DNA from: Candidatus Omnitrophota bacterium
GTDB taxonomy: Bacteria; Omnitrophota; Omnitrophia; Omnitrophales; Aquincolibacteriaceae
Length of the DNA stretch: 64,000 nucleotides
NCBI GenBank assembly: GCA_903820505.1
Contig: CAIJHQ010000017.1
Coordinates: forward strand, 1-64,000
Reading direction: 5' to 3'
Notes under the pieces: model-generated
Database searches by the model: none
Told to the model about the DNA's origin: nothing
Seen by the model: only the letters and a program-made list of their open reading frames with translations
Shown: positions 1 to 9,358 of the stretch, in pieces
Layout of the letters: every line of letters starts with the position of its first letter
How positions within the stretch are numbered: position 1 is the stretch's first letter
Translations under genes and position numbers: made by a program

Positions 1-145
1 AGACCTCGGGGCGTAAGCCCGAGGATGAATGCGTTGGACGGACCCTGCGAAGCGTTAGCGTAGGAGGGTTCGTGAAATGCTTCGGCGGATTCCGCCGAAG
101 AAACATAAGGAACCACGGCTGTAAAGCCGTGGGGCTCCATTTTCT
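1..145. mobile_element. Probable right end of an IS200/IS605-type element (hairpin cluster)
   Basis: Three strong hairpins lie in tandem: stems 4-10/18-24, 80-88/92-100 and 113-120/125-132. The last (CCACGGCT...AGCCGTGG) resembles the subterminal palindromes at the right end of IS200/IS605 elements, and dense hairpins in the last bases of tnpB form its guide RNA. One frame is open from base 1 to a TAG at 61-63 and could be the last codons of a truncated tnpB. The element body lies outside the window, so this is an inference from structure only. Confidence 0.4.
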
Positions 146-192
146 AACGTTATCAAAAAAGATCTAACTTCCGGAATGAAGCAGGAGGGATT

Positions 193-984
193 GTGGGAAA
201 TAAAAGTTTGATCTGTCCATCGTGTAACGAGAAGAATAACCCCGCTTTTATCAAATGCTGGAAATGCACCGCCCCTCTGGTGAAAGCGGACGACTCTTCT
301 CAGCGAAAAGAAAGTAATCTGATATCAATTCCAAGGGTGGAGAGCAAGGCGCCCTCAAAAAATACGGTGGAGTGGGAAATCCCAGGGAAAATTCTGGTGG
401 GGCTTATGCGTATAGGAACGGGGTACAGGGCCTTTGTAAAGGTTTTGGCGGCAAAGAAAAACGGGTCAGGTCAATCATGGGAAAATCATTCGGCTTGCGA
501 AGCAGATGCCGGTGCGTCAATTTTTAAAGTCATGCCTTTCTTGGAGCGGCATGGATACACCCTCGATGCCGATACGGTGCGGTGCGGAGAAATAATCGGT
601 GATCCGGGAGGGGATGGGGGTGTGAACGAAAAAGAAGAGGGGCCTGTTAAGGAATATTTTCCGAACGGACAAGTAAAAACCGAAGGAGTTTGCAGGGACG
701 GAAAGCTTGAAGGACTGGTCTCGGAGTATTACGAGAACAGGCAAATAAAGACCGAAGAAATTTACAAGAACGGTGAGCTTGACGGGCCGTTTAAGAGCTA
801 TTACGAAAGCGGGCACTCAAAAACCGTGTCGTTTTTCAAGAACGGAAAGCGTGACGGGCTAACCAAACATTATCACGAAAACGGGCAATTGGAATTCGAG
901 GCGGTTTTCAGGAACGGAGAGCGTGTTGAGGAAACGGTTAAGAAGTATGACGAAAACGGAAAGTTGATATCAGGACGAGGGTGA
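193..984 (+). CDS. Zinc-ribbon protein with MORN-like (YwqK-type) repeats
   Basis: 263 residues from a GTG start with an AGGAGG Shine-Dalgarno at 183-188. Residues 9-27 carry a zinc ribbon (CPSC ... CWKC). A middle region of about 100 residues is not recognised. From about residue 150 there are five units of about 23 residues built on a Y..NG....E....NG..DG pattern, the MORN-variant repeat seen in YwqK-type proteins. No signal peptide or membrane segment is visible, so it is probably cytoplasmic. It sits next to the hairpin-rich element end and could be a passenger gene. Function unknown; YwqK-type repeats are sometimes annotated as antitoxins, but no partner toxin is present here. Confidence 0.75.
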   Translation: MGNKSLICPSCNEKNNPAFIKCWKCTAPLVKADDSSQRKESNLISIPRVESKAPSKNTVEWEIPGKILVGLMRIGTGYRAFVKVLAAKKNGSGQSWENHSACEADAGASIFKVMPFLERHGYTLDADTVRCGEIIGDPGGDGGVNEKEEGPVKEYFPNGQVKTEGVCRDGKLEGLVSEYYENRQIKTEEIYKNGELDGPFKSYYESGHSKTVSFFKNGKRDGLTKHYHENGQLEFEAVFRNGERVEETVKKYDENGKLISGRG

Positions 985-1019
985 CAGTCACCGACATGAA
1001 AACCGGACGCCGTCCGGTT
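980..1019. repeat. Palindromes GGTGACAGTCACC and AACCGGACG-C-CGTCCGGTT
   Basis: Two perfect palindromes lie back to back between convergent genes. The first (980-992) includes the stop codon of the upstream gene. The second is at 1001-1019. The first is echoed at 14769-14784 and the second by the stem of the terminator at 58516. No T-run follows, so they are not classic intrinsic terminators. They look like REP-type elements. Confidence 0.45.
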
Positions 1020-1024
1020 AACAG

Positions 1025-2971
1025 TTAAACCCGCAGTTGTTTTTCCGCGTCGACGACATCCCGGTCGATCATTTCCCGGGCGCGGGCGGCCTTGGCCTTG
1101 AAACTTTCGGAGGCGTGGGGCGCGTGGATCAGTTCCCGCAGCAGCTGGATCACCATCCGGAGATACCGCACAAGGCTTCCCTCGTCCTCGGTGATAAGCT
1201 GACGGACCTTTTCGAAATCCTGGCCGCGGGTCCAGGCCTCTACCGCTTTGGCGAGATGAAAATGCGGCGGCTTGGTGTAGGGAGTAATGCGGAAATTGGC
1301 TTCCCACTTGTGGACCATCCGGTGGTAATGGTGGGTCAGCTTCAGAAGTTCCTCGTGGTCCTTGTGGAGACGGGGAGGTTCGTCGCCCTTTCGCGGTTCG
1401 AAGATCAGTCCCGCCAGAAAAACGTTCAGTTTGGCCTCGTCGAGTTTTTCCAGCGTCCCGTCCGTGTACATTTCCGTGAGAAGAAGCTCATAGCCGAAGA
1501 CCGAGGCCGCGAATTCGCCTTTGGAAGTGAGGCCCTCGGGGGTGATATAGCCCATTTCCTTCAGGAGCGCGAGTTTGTTGCGCAGAAGATCGAACCCTTC
1601 CTCGCGCCGCCGCTTGGAGGACTGGAAATAATGGAAAGACCGCGGGTAGATATCTAAAAGTTTTTCGCCGAGGTCACGATAAAGGTTCAGCAGTGTCGCG
1701 TAGGTGGCATTGAGCTGGCTGCGGACCGGCTCGGGTGTTCCGTGAAGGATCCTCTGGACTTCGGGAAAAGCGATGTCGTTCGGATGGATACGGCAGTACA
1801 CGAACCCCTCGGTGTCGATACCGCGCCGTCCCGCGCGTCCGGCCATCTGATAAAAATCGCGCGTGGTCAGCGAACGGAAGCCGGTGCCGTAGAATTTTTC
1901 AAGCTCGTCAAAAACGACCGTGCGCGCCGGCATGTTGATCCCGAGCGCGAAAGTCTCGGTCGTGAAGATCAACTTGATGAGGCGGCTCGTGAAAAGCCGT
2001 TCGACGACTTCCTTCAGGGTCGGCAGCATGCCGGCGTGATGAAAGGCGATCCCCTGGTCGATCAGCGGCCGCATCTCTTCCGCGGACCTTTCCCCTACGA
2101 GATCGTAACGCTGGAGCAGTTCGTCATAAAGGGCCCGGACCTGCTGCTTTTCCTTCCCGCGTAAAAGATCGTAATGCGCGACCTCCCAGGCGAGCAGCGC
2201 CGTGCGTTTTCTCCCGAAAGCGAAATAGAGGGCCGGGAGCCGGTCCTCCTGGATTAAATGATCGAGCAGGTTAAAAAGACGGTTCGCCTTCGCGCGCGGG
2301 GGCTGGAACCCGCGGCGTCTTTCCCTTTGGGACAATTGCCAGTTGTCCCGCTGGAGATAGCCTTCCTTGCGGAGCGACTTCATGTTCGTGATGATCTTGC
2401 CCTGGCACTGGAACAGGAAATGGAGAGGGACGGGCCTGTGGCTTTCTTCGATCACGGCGATGGGGCGCTGATGGATGTTCTGGATCCAGGCCGCAAGCTC
2501 CCGGACATTGGGGATCGTCGCGCTCAAGGCCAGGATCCGGACCGCAGGCGGCGTGAAAAGCAGCGCCTCTTCCCAGACGGTGCCGCGCTCTGCATCGTCG
2601 AGATAATGGACTTCGTCGAAGATGACCCACCCGATCTTGCGGATACGTTCGGTATTCTCGAAAAGCGAGTTCCGGTAGATCTCGGTCGTCATGATCAGGA
2701 TCGGGGCCCCGGCGTTGATCGAGACGTCGCCGGTCAGGATCCCGACGCTCCCGGACCCGAAGCGTTCCTGGAAATCGCGGTATTTCTGGTTGCTCAGCGC
2801 TTTGACCGGTGCGGTGTAGATGACCTGTTCATTGCGCGAAAGGGCTTTTTCGATCGCAGTCTCGGCGATCAAGGTCTTTCCGGAGCCGGTGGGGGCGGAA
2901 ACAAGGAGCGAGTGCTCTTTTTCGATCCAGGCGATCGCTTCTTTTTGGAAAGGGTCCAGTTCGAATGACAT
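1025..2971 (-). CDS. Ski2-like DEAD/DEAH-box RNA helicase
   Basis: 648-residue superfamily II helicase of the Ski2/Mtr4 group. Visible motifs are Walker A APTGSGKT (26-33), DEVH box (119-122), SATIP (about 150) and QMAGRAGRRG (about residue 376). The C-terminal third resembles the Ski2 helical region but is shorter than in eukaryotic Mtr4, as in bacterial HelY-type proteins. Likely role: ATP-driven unwinding of structured RNA in decay or ribosome maturation. On the minus strand a TATACT box at 2978-2983 sits only 6 nt before the ATG, so the mRNA is probably leaderless. The gene is divergent from the envelope cluster at 3149. Family assignment is firm; substrate unknown. Confidence 0.88.
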   Translation of the reverse strand: MSFELDPFQKEAIAWIEKEHSLLVSAPTGSGKTLIAETAIEKALSRNEQVIYTAPVKALSNQKYRDFQERFGSGSVGILTGDVSINAGAPILIMTTEIYRNSLFENTERIRKIGWVIFDEVHYLDDAERGTVWEEALLFTPPAVRILALSATIPNVRELAAWIQNIHQRPIAVIEESHRPVPLHFLFQCQGKIITNMKSLRKEGYLQRDNWQLSQRERRRGFQPPRAKANRLFNLLDHLIQEDRLPALYFAFGRKRTALLAWEVAHYDLLRGKEKQQVRALYDELLQRYDLVGERSAEEMRPLIDQGIAFHHAGMLPTLKEVVERLFTSRLIKLIFTTETFALGINMPARTVVFDELEKFYGTGFRSLTTRDFYQMAGRAGRRGIDTEGFVYCRIHPNDIAFPEVQRILHGTPEPVRSQLNATYATLLNLYRDLGEKLLDIYPRSFHYFQSSKRRREEGFDLLRNKLALLKEMGYITPEGLTSKGEFAASVFGYELLLTEMYTDGTLEKLDEAKLNVFLAGLIFEPRKGDEPPRLHKDHEELLKLTHHYHRMVHKWEANFRITPYTKPPHFHLAKAVEAWTRGQDFEKVRQLITEDEGSLVRYLRMVIQLLRELIHAPHASESFKAKAARAREMIDRDVVDAEKQLRV

Positions 2972-3052
2972 GCGATTAGTATATCTTGAAAATCGCGGTA
3001 CGGCGAACGGAAAACCCGAGCTCTGCGGAAAAAACGTGATAAAACTTGCAAT

Positions 3053-3081
3053 TTGATTTAACCGCCCCGACGGGGTAGACT
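3053..3081 (+). promoter_or_regulatory. Candidate sigma70 promoter for the TPR/FecR genes
   Basis: TTGATT (3053-3058), 17-nt spacer, TAGACT (3076-3081). The spacer contains the small palindrome CCCCGACGGGG. About 67 bases remain to the ATG at 3149. Confidence 0.45.
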
Positions 3082-3148
3082 ACAGCCCATTGTCCCCCTC
3101 AGAGACGCGGTTCTGGGTCCTTCACTTTTAAAAGGGAAAAAGGAAATT

Positions 3149-4591
3149 ATGTCATTCGGGCGTCGCTTGACAGTCGTTCTGTCGTTTGTGGTATTGGGAG
3201 TTTTTTTGGCGGGTGTATTTTTTTCCGGAAGGTTTCTTTTTGCCGAGGACATCTCCCGCGAAACGGAAACGATCCGGCGCGAGACCGCTGTCCAGAGGGC
3301 GGTGGTCAGGACTTCCGACAAATCGAAGGAAAAAGAACGGCTGAAGCGTTTCGAGACCGGCGTCACGTATGAGGATGTGTTAAAAGATCCCGACAACATC
3401 GATCTCAATTTCCGTTACGCGCAGGAAAGGATCGCCCAGAACGATCTTTTGGGCGCTTCCGCGACCCTGGAACGGATCCTCCTCGTCAACCCGAACCTCG
3501 CGGACGTGCGGCTTCTTTACGCGGTGGTCCTTTACCGGTTGGACAGTTTGAACGAAGCGCAGAGAGAGATAGATACCCTGAAGGCCCTTCCGCTGCCGCC
3601 TCAGATCCGGGAAGAGCTCTCTCTTTATCAAAAGAAGATCAAATCCCGGAAAAGACGCACGCATCTTTCGATCCGCGAGAGCGTGGGCTGGGGTTACGAC
3701 ACGAACCGTAACGCGTCCCCTTCTTCCAAACAGCAGCTTTTCTTCGATACGCCTCTGGACGTCCAGGGGACCGATGTGAGGCGCGCCGACACCCATTTCC
3801 TGAACGTGACGAGCGTCGACGTCACGCACGATCTGGGATTCCAGGCCGGGCATACCGTCTTCGGTTCCTTCACGTATTTTCTCCAGGAACAGACGAACGT
3901 GCATTCGCTGGACCTCGGTTCTTTCCAGTACGAGTTCGGCGGGACCTATAAGAGCAAGTTTTTCAATTTCACGCCGTCCTTCTTCGCGAGCCACGTGTTC
4001 CTTTCCAGCGAAAATTTTTTGAGGACCCAGGGCGGGAATTTCCTTTTTGAACGCGACGTCACGAAAAAACTCAACGTGTTCTACAACTACCGGATCGAAC
4101 GCCAGGACTACATGGGGATCTACGAAAACACCTCCGCGACGGACCGGAAGGGGCCGGAATTCGATCACTTGTGGGGCGCGAATTATATCCTGATCCCGAC
4201 CATGCGGTGGAGCAGCAGCATCGGCTACGGAAAAAAAGACGCTAAACAGAAGTTCTACGCGTACGACCGCCTGAGCCTGAACAATTCGCACACGTGGATC
4301 CTGCCGCGGGGACAATTCGTGATCAATAACTTCAACGTTTATTTCGACAGCTATACCGCTCCCGAACTTTCCGTCGCGGGCAAACACCGTCACGACAAGA
4401 TCTTCCGGTACCGGGCGACCTACGGCGCGCCGCTTACCGCTTTGCTGATCGGGAAGATCCTGCCGAAGCCGCTCAAGGACATCGTGATCACGTTCTCTTA
4501 CGAATTCTACCGCTCGCTTTCCAGCATTACCAATTACAGTTATACGAACAATAAACTCGAAGGCATGCTCACCAAAAAGCTGGAGTTCTAA
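3149..4591 (+). CDS. TPR / outer-membrane beta-barrel protein
   Basis: 480 residues. The N-terminus has a hydrophobic signal/anchor segment (about 8-32). Residues about 75-160 form TPR-like helices. From about residue 175 the pattern alternates aromatic and polar residues as in transmembrane beta-strands, and the chain ends in a terminal Phe (KLEF), a signature of outer-membrane barrels recognised by BamA. This TPR-plus-barrel layout resembles DUF560/Slam-like proteins, but I cannot tell Slam from a generic porin-like barrel. It lies 2 bp upstream of a FecR-domain gene, forming an apparent operon, and probably provides the outer-membrane partner of that system. Confidence 0.7.
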   Translation: MSFGRRLTVVLSFVVLGVFLAGVFFSGRFLFAEDISRETETIRRETAVQRAVVRTSDKSKEKERLKRFETGVTYEDVLKDPDNIDLNFRYAQERIAQNDLLGASATLERILLVNPNLADVRLLYAVVLYRLDSLNEAQREIDTLKALPLPPQIREELSLYQKKIKSRKRRTHLSIRESVGWGYDTNRNASPSSKQQLFFDTPLDVQGTDVRRADTHFLNVTSVDVTHDLGFQAGHTVFGSFTYFLQEQTNVHSLDLGSFQYEFGGTYKSKFFNFTPSFFASHVFLSSENFLRTQGGNFLFERDVTKKLNVFYNYRIERQDYMGIYENTSATDRKGPEFDHLWGANYILIPTMRWSSSIGYGKKDAKQKFYAYDRLSLNNSHTWILPRGQFVINNFNVYFDSYTAPELSVAGKHRHDKIFRYRATYGAPLTALLIGKILPKPLKDIVITFSYEFYRSLSSITNYSYTNNKLEGMLTKKLEF

Positions 4592-4593
4592 CC

Positions 4594-6066
4594 ATGAAAA
4601 AGATCCTCTTTCTCAGCGTTGTCATCCTTTTCAGTATTACCGGGCTTCTTTCGGCGGCACAGACGCCGTCGGTCACGGGGCCCGTAACCGTTGCCGTGCC
4701 GGCGACCGTGACGGCTCCGGGGGCTTCAGCCGTCCCGGGTCCCGAACAGGCCGGTGTTGTCGCGGCCATCGGCGGAAAGGTCGAAATTAAAACAGCGGGT
4801 CAGACCACGCGCGTCGCGGTCAGCGGCCAGCCCGTTTTTACCCGAGATGAAGTGAAGACCGACGCGCAAGGGCATCTTCAGATCCTGCTGCTCGATCGAA
4901 CGGTGTTCACCATCGGTCCTAACAGCTCGATCACCATCGATGAGTTCGTCTATGATCCCAAAACGCAGAAGGGGAAAATACAAGCCAGTGTCACGAAAGG
5001 CGTTTTCCGTTACGTCTCCGGCAAGATCGCCGCGAAGCAATCGGACAACGTTTCCGTCAGGTTGCCGACGGCCACGATCGGGTTCCGCGGAACCGTCGTC
5101 GGGGGGCAGGTGATGCCCGACAACAGCTCGCTAGCAGCTCTGCTGGGTCCCGGAGACAATAACGACGCCGGTGAGCGGTCGGGAAGTTTTGTCATGAACG
5201 GGACGGGCGGCGGTTCAGGCGGCCAACAGTTGGTGAACCGCACCGGATTCGGCGTGCAGGCCGGCGCCAATGGCGGTCTTTCGGGGGTTTTCCAGCTTTC
5301 TGACACGCAGCTCAACGGCCTGACAGCGGGGCTTTCACCTTCCGGGGGCGGAGGTGGGGGTGGCGGTTCCGGGGGGCAGGGCGGTAGTGGCGGTGACGGC
5401 GGCGGAGGAGGTCAGCCCGGCGGTGGCGGTTCTGTGGGTGATATGTCAGGAGAGACCGGAGCGATCGCCGGGGCGAATTCCGGTTTTATAGCGGGGTTGA
5501 ACCTGTTAGGCGATAATAATAACGACACTACAACGACCCTGGCCCAGGGCGGCCGTGACGATCAGAACGCAGGTTCAGTCCCGGACGGGATCACCCAAAT
5601 GGAAGAATTGGGCCGCATTACGGCAGGGAAGTCTTTCTTTTACGGTACGGGGTCGTTTCTCTACAATAACGGCACGGCACCTACGGTTTATTCGATGGCT
5701 GCCCAGTGCGAGATCGATTTCGGTTCGAAAACGATCGGGGGAACGGATTCGTGGGTCAAGATCACTGACTCCAAAGGAGGCGTTTTTGATCAAACGGCCG
5801 GCTCCGGCGCAGCGGAACCCCGGTCGTTCGCCGGTACGGGACCCGCGGCTTTCCGTTGGACAAATGTCGAGGGATCTTCCGGGGGGACTTTTACCAGGAT
5901 CGATCTTGTGTTGTTAAATGGCGGCGGGGTTATTGCTAAACAAGGAGCCGTAGCGGTTGACTACGTCGGGGCAGATGGTGAGACGACAGGTACCGGAGTT
6001 GCGGTGGGGTCGCGTACGGATACTTCCGCTTCGTCATCGGGCGGAGGTTCAGTAACACCGGCCTGA
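4594..6066 (+). CDS. Secreted FecR-domain protein with glycine-rich region
   Basis: 490 residues with a clear signal peptide (about 1-21, ending near LLSAAQ). Residues about 50-175 form a FecR-like domain, including the VFTIGPNSSITIDEFVYDP and LPTATIGFRGT stretches typical of the family. A low-complexity run of Gly/Ser (about 250-282) follows, then a C-terminal domain that I do not recognise. There is no N-terminal anti-sigma helix or TonB-related part, so this is not a classical FecR signal transducer but a periplasmic or exported FecR-domain protein. It lies 2 bp after the TPR-barrel gene, which implies co-transcription. A paralogue follows at 6182. Confidence 0.78.
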   Translation: MKKILFLSVVILFSITGLLSAAQTPSVTGPVTVAVPATVTAPGASAVPGPEQAGVVAAIGGKVEIKTAGQTTRVAVSGQPVFTRDEVKTDAQGHLQILLLDRTVFTIGPNSSITIDEFVYDPKTQKGKIQASVTKGVFRYVSGKIAAKQSDNVSVRLPTATIGFRGTVVGGQVMPDNSSLAALLGPGDNNDAGERSGSFVMNGTGGGSGGQQLVNRTGFGVQAGANGGLSGVFQLSDTQLNGLTAGLSPSGGGGGGGGSGGQGGSGGDGGGGGQPGGGGSVGDMSGETGAIAGANSGFIAGLNLLGDNNNDTTTTLAQGGRDDQNAGSVPDGITQMEELGRITAGKSFFYGTGSFLYNNGTAPTVYSMAAQCEIDFGSKTIGGTDSWVKITDSKGGVFDQTAGSGAAEPRSFAGTGPAAFRWTNVEGSSGGTFTRIDLVLLNGGGVIAKQGAVAVDYVGADGETTGTGVAVGSRTDTSASSSGGGSVTPA

Positions 6067-6181
6067 TTACCGGCAAAGCTGGAGTCCTCTTACCTTAAGG
6101 GAGTTCTTCAGAGGCTTCCTTTCGCGGTATTTATTCGCCGTCTCACGTAGAATCACCCTCAAAAAAGCAAGGAGTCAAGCA

Positions 6182-7057
6182 ATGATAAAAAAATATGTCT
6201 GGACGGCGGCCGTTATTCTGATCGCGGTAGCTGCGGGGACGATCGGGGTGCTACGCGCCGGGACCGTGAGTCCCGTGCAGGCGGGAGTGGCCGCCGCAGT
6301 CAAAGGGGACGTGAAGGTCGTGACGGCCTCGGCCGTAGCGCGCGCTTTGAAGAGCGGCGACAAGGTCTTTATGGGCGACAAGGTCGAGACCGGTCCGGAC
6401 GGACAGCTGCAGGTATTGCTTCTCGACCAGACGGTTTTCACGCTCGGGCCGCTCAGCGCGGTGGAGGTGGACGAATTCGTGTACGATCCACGGACGGATG
6501 ACGGGAGGGTCAGGGCCAGCATGCTCAAAGGGATCTTCCGTATCGTTTCAGGAAAGATCGCCCACAAGAAACCCGAGAACATGCGCGTGGACCTTCCGGC
6601 CGGCTCCATCGGGTTCCGCGGGACGAACGTCGCGGGAATTATTGACGGGCAAAAGACGCTGGTCGTGCTTTTGGGGCCCGTGGGTGTGGGCCGTATTTAC
6701 GTCACGAACGTTGTGAACGGCGAAGTGATCGGAGTGGATATCGATGCGGCGGGAAACGCCACGATCGTGGACGGTCCCAACAGCGCGCCGGTCCCGGTGT
6801 TCCAAGTTTCGGAGGCTGATCTTTCGCGGATCGCCGGCGCCTTGGGGCAGCAAGCGACCGGAAGCGAAACAACGGGAAGCGGGACCGGGATCCCGGGCGT
6901 GACGGGCATACCGGTGGATACGCAAGCGCTGATCAATATTCTGAACACGGTGGACAATCTGACCCAGGAATCGCAAACGGCAGCGCAGGATGCGGCAGGC
7001 TCCACGCAGCAGCACAAGGACAGTCAGAATTCAAAGTCAATAAAGTCGGTTCCTTAA
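6182..7057 (+). CDS. Second FecR-domain protein, secreted
   Basis: 291 residues, ATG preceded by AAGGAG. The signal peptide is about residues 1-25 (KYVWTAAVILIAVAAGTIG). The FecR-like domain (about 33-165) shares TVFTLGPLS, VDEFVYDP and GSIGFRGT with its upstream neighbour, so the two arose by duplication. The tail is Ala/Gln/Thr-rich and probably disordered. It is separated from the first FecR gene by 115 bp and faces the CHASE2 cyclase gene tail to tail. Such FecR proteins are often found beside CHASE2-cyclases; a shared envelope-sensing role is an inference. Confidence 0.78.
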   Translation: MIKKYVWTAAVILIAVAAGTIGVLRAGTVSPVQAGVAAAVKGDVKVVTASAVARALKSGDKVFMGDKVETGPDGQLQVLLLDQTVFTLGPLSAVEVDEFVYDPRTDDGRVRASMLKGIFRIVSGKIAHKKPENMRVDLPAGSIGFRGTNVAGIIDGQKTLVVLLGPVGVGRIYVTNVVNGEVIGVDIDAAGNATIVDGPNSAPVPVFQVSEADLSRIAGALGQQATGSETTGSGTGIPGVTGIPVDTQALINILNTVDNLTQESQTAAQDAAGSTQQHKDSQNSKSIKSVP

Positions 7058-7087
7058 AAGGGGCTAGAGGAAAGGTCCGGAAAGCGG

Positions 7088-9304
7088 TTACTTTGATTCT
7101 GCGATCGTGACGCCGTCCCAGTTCGTGGCCGGTGGATTGATCCTTCCGGAAAGAATTCGCGAAGCGTAGAGTTCATAGAGCATGCCGAGATCGATGCCGT
7201 CCAAAGTAATGCGCCGGCAGCGGTTCAGCGCGGCCTCGGCGTCATCCCAGCGCTGGCTCCGGTAATCCTGCAGCATTTTCCCGAAATATCCATAAACTTC
7301 CTTGAAGGGAGCGTGTTCTTTCAGGTCTGGACCGCCCAGGAGGGTGGAGATATTTACCGGTTTGCTTTTTCCCTTCACGCGGATCAGGTCGATCTCCAGA
7401 TAAGCGGGGGCAGCGACCTCGGCCACGGTGTTCGGCCCCACGACGGTCGTGACGCCGTAATTTTTCGAGAGACTCTCGAGGCGTGAAGCAAGGTTTACGT
7501 GGTCCCCGAGCACGGTGTAGTCAAAACGCTGCTCCGATCCCATGTTCCCGACGCAAGCCTGCCCCGTGTTGACGCCGATGCCGATCTTGAGCTTCGGGAA
7601 CACGTGAACGTTGTTATCGCTTTCCTGGTTCCACTGCCGGACGAAGCCCTCCATATCAAGCGCCGCGGAGCAGGCGTGACCGGCATGGTCCTTGTCATCG
7701 ATCGGCGCGTTCCAGAACGCCATGATGCAATCGCCGATGTATTTGTCGATCGTGCCGCCGTATTGCAGGACGATGTTCGTCATGGGAGTGAGGAACCGGT
7801 TCATGAATTGCGTCAGCTCCTCCGGCTTCATCTGTTCGGCGATGCTCGTGAAGTTCCGGATGTCGGAAAAAAGGAAGCTCATGATGCGCATTTCGCCGCC
7901 CAACCGGAGCTGTTTCGGGCTTTTGGCGAGTTTTTCGACGAGGACGGGAGAAAGATAGCGGCCGAAGGCGCCGCGGATCTGGCTCCGTTCCCGTTCGGCT
8001 CCGAGGAAGTTCAGGAACGAGGAGACCAGGTAGATAAGAAGGACCGCTAATGAAGGGAATACGGGGTCGACCAGTAGACGCCACCGTTCGAACGCGTACC
8101 ACGAAAGCCCGATCGCGGAGCCGACCACAACGGTGCCGATAAAGGCGCAGGGAATGGCGCCCACGCGAGGCAGGATCAGAATGAGCAGTATTCCCACAAG
8201 GGTCAGGAAAACGAATTCGGCGCCTTCGGCCCAGTCCGGCCGCTCGAGGAAATCGTTCAGGAACATTTGTTCGGCCAGCTGAGCATGGATCTCCACGCCC
8301 GGCGCTCGCGGATCGAGAGGGGTCGCGCGGGTATCCTTGATCCCCGTCGCGCTCGAGCCGACAAAGAGCACCGTTCCGTTCAAGGTCTTGGGATTCAGCG
8401 AGCCGTCGAGGATCTTCCAGGCGGGGATGAAGCGCTCGGCCCGGTATCCCGTGTCATAGAGCCAGATCCTTCCGCGGCTGTCCGTGGAGATGTCCAGAAG
8501 ACCGTCCCGGACCTTGACGAAGCCGGTGTTCCCGCCCCAGGACGTTTCGCCGGTGGAGCCGGCCAGTTTGATCTTATAAGTGGATTCTTCCTGAAAAACG
8601 CGGAGCGCTTCCAGGACCAAAGAGGGATAAAGGGTGTCGTTCAGACGGAAAAAAGTCGGCACGCGGCGGATGATGCTGTCCCACTCGGCGTCGGTATTAA
8701 AGCAGCCGTTGCCTTTGGCCGCCTTCTCGAGTTTCGGGAGCGCGGTTACGGCGCCGCGGTAAGTGGGGCTGATGTAATTCATCGCCGCGTCCCCGGACGC
8801 CCCGTGTTCCACGGCGCCGCTTTTGATCGCGGGACGGGAGTTATTCGCCTCCTGGGTCAATCCAAAAGCGAGCACTACCGGGGATTTGGCAACGACGCCG
8901 GCGAAGATGGCATCGTGGTCGACGATCTTGGTGACCTGGGCAAGCAGAGCGGCCGCTTCCGGATTTTTGGACCAAAGCGGAATAACGTTCTTGGGAGAGG
9001 TCCAGTCGGGTTCGGCGAAAACGGCGTCGAAGGCGACCACTTTGGCGCCGCCCTCGTTCAGTTTCACGACAAGCTCCGCGACCAGGGACCGCGGCCACGG
9101 CCACTGGCCGTATTTTCTGAGGCTCTCGTCGTCGATATCGAGGATGCGGACCGGTGTGTCCCGGTATTCGCGCGGGTGCAGCCATTGAAAAACGTCGAAG
9201 ACCTTGATGCGGACCGATTCGATCTCGCTGGGGAACTTGTATTGAAGAGCGAGGACCGCGAAAAGGACCAGGGCCGGGATCAGGTACGAGGTGAGCTTTC
9301 TCAT
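7088..9304 (-). CDS. CHASE2-domain adenylate/guanylate cyclase
   Basis: 738 residues. Order: N-terminal membrane segment (about 7-22), large extracytoplasmic CHASE2 sensor (about 35-340, including DIDDESLRKYGQWPWPRS), three transmembrane helices (about 360-435), then a class III nucleotide cyclase domain (about 475-650) with FSDIRNFTSI and a TVLGDHVNLASRLES segment that includes substrate-binding residues. A short helical tail follows. Reaction: cyclic nucleotide synthesis, with cAMP more likely than cGMP from general knowledge of the family. It sits tail to tail with two FecR-domain genes, which suggests one envelope-to-cytoplasm signalling system. Transcription appears leaderless. Confidence 0.9.
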   Translation of the reverse strand: MRKLTSYLIPALVLFAVLALQYKFPSEIESVRIKVFDVFQWLHPREYRDTPVRILDIDDESLRKYGQWPWPRSLVAELVVKLNEGGAKVVAFDAVFAEPDWTSPKNVIPLWSKNPEAAALLAQVTKIVDHDAIFAGVVAKSPVVLAFGLTQEANNSRPAIKSGAVEHGASGDAAMNYISPTYRGAVTALPKLEKAAKGNGCFNTDAEWDSIIRRVPTFFRLNDTLYPSLVLEALRVFQEESTYKIKLAGSTGETSWGGNTGFVKVRDGLLDISTDSRGRIWLYDTGYRAERFIPAWKILDGSLNPKTLNGTVLFVGSSATGIKDTRATPLDPRAPGVEIHAQLAEQMFLNDFLERPDWAEGAEFVFLTLVGILLILILPRVGAIPCAFIGTVVVGSAIGLSWYAFERWRLLVDPVFPSLAVLLIYLVSSFLNFLGAERERSQIRGAFGRYLSPVLVEKLAKSPKQLRLGGEMRIMSFLFSDIRNFTSIAEQMKPEELTQFMNRFLTPMTNIVLQYGGTIDKYIGDCIMAFWNAPIDDKDHAGHACSAALDMEGFVRQWNQESDNNVHVFPKLKIGIGVNTGQACVGNMGSEQRFDYTVLGDHVNLASRLESLSKNYGVTTVVGPNTVAEVAAPAYLEIDLIRVKGKSKPVNISTLLGGPDLKEHAPFKEVYGYFGKMLQDYRSQRWDDAEAALNRCRRITLDGIDLGMLYELYASRILSGRINPPATNWDGVTIAESK

Positions 9305-9310
9305 GCGGGG

Positions 9311-9339
9311 ATTATAGGAACCTTTCGGGTTTCCGCCAA
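9311..9339 (-). promoter_or_regulatory. Promoter of the CHASE2 cyclase gene, leaderless
   Basis: On the minus strand TTGGCG, 17-nt spacer, TATAAT, then only 6 nt (CCCCGC) before the ATG. Transcription would start at or next to the start codon. No Shine-Dalgarno is present. Confidence 0.6.
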
Positions 9340-9358
9340 ATCATTTTATACGCGTGGG

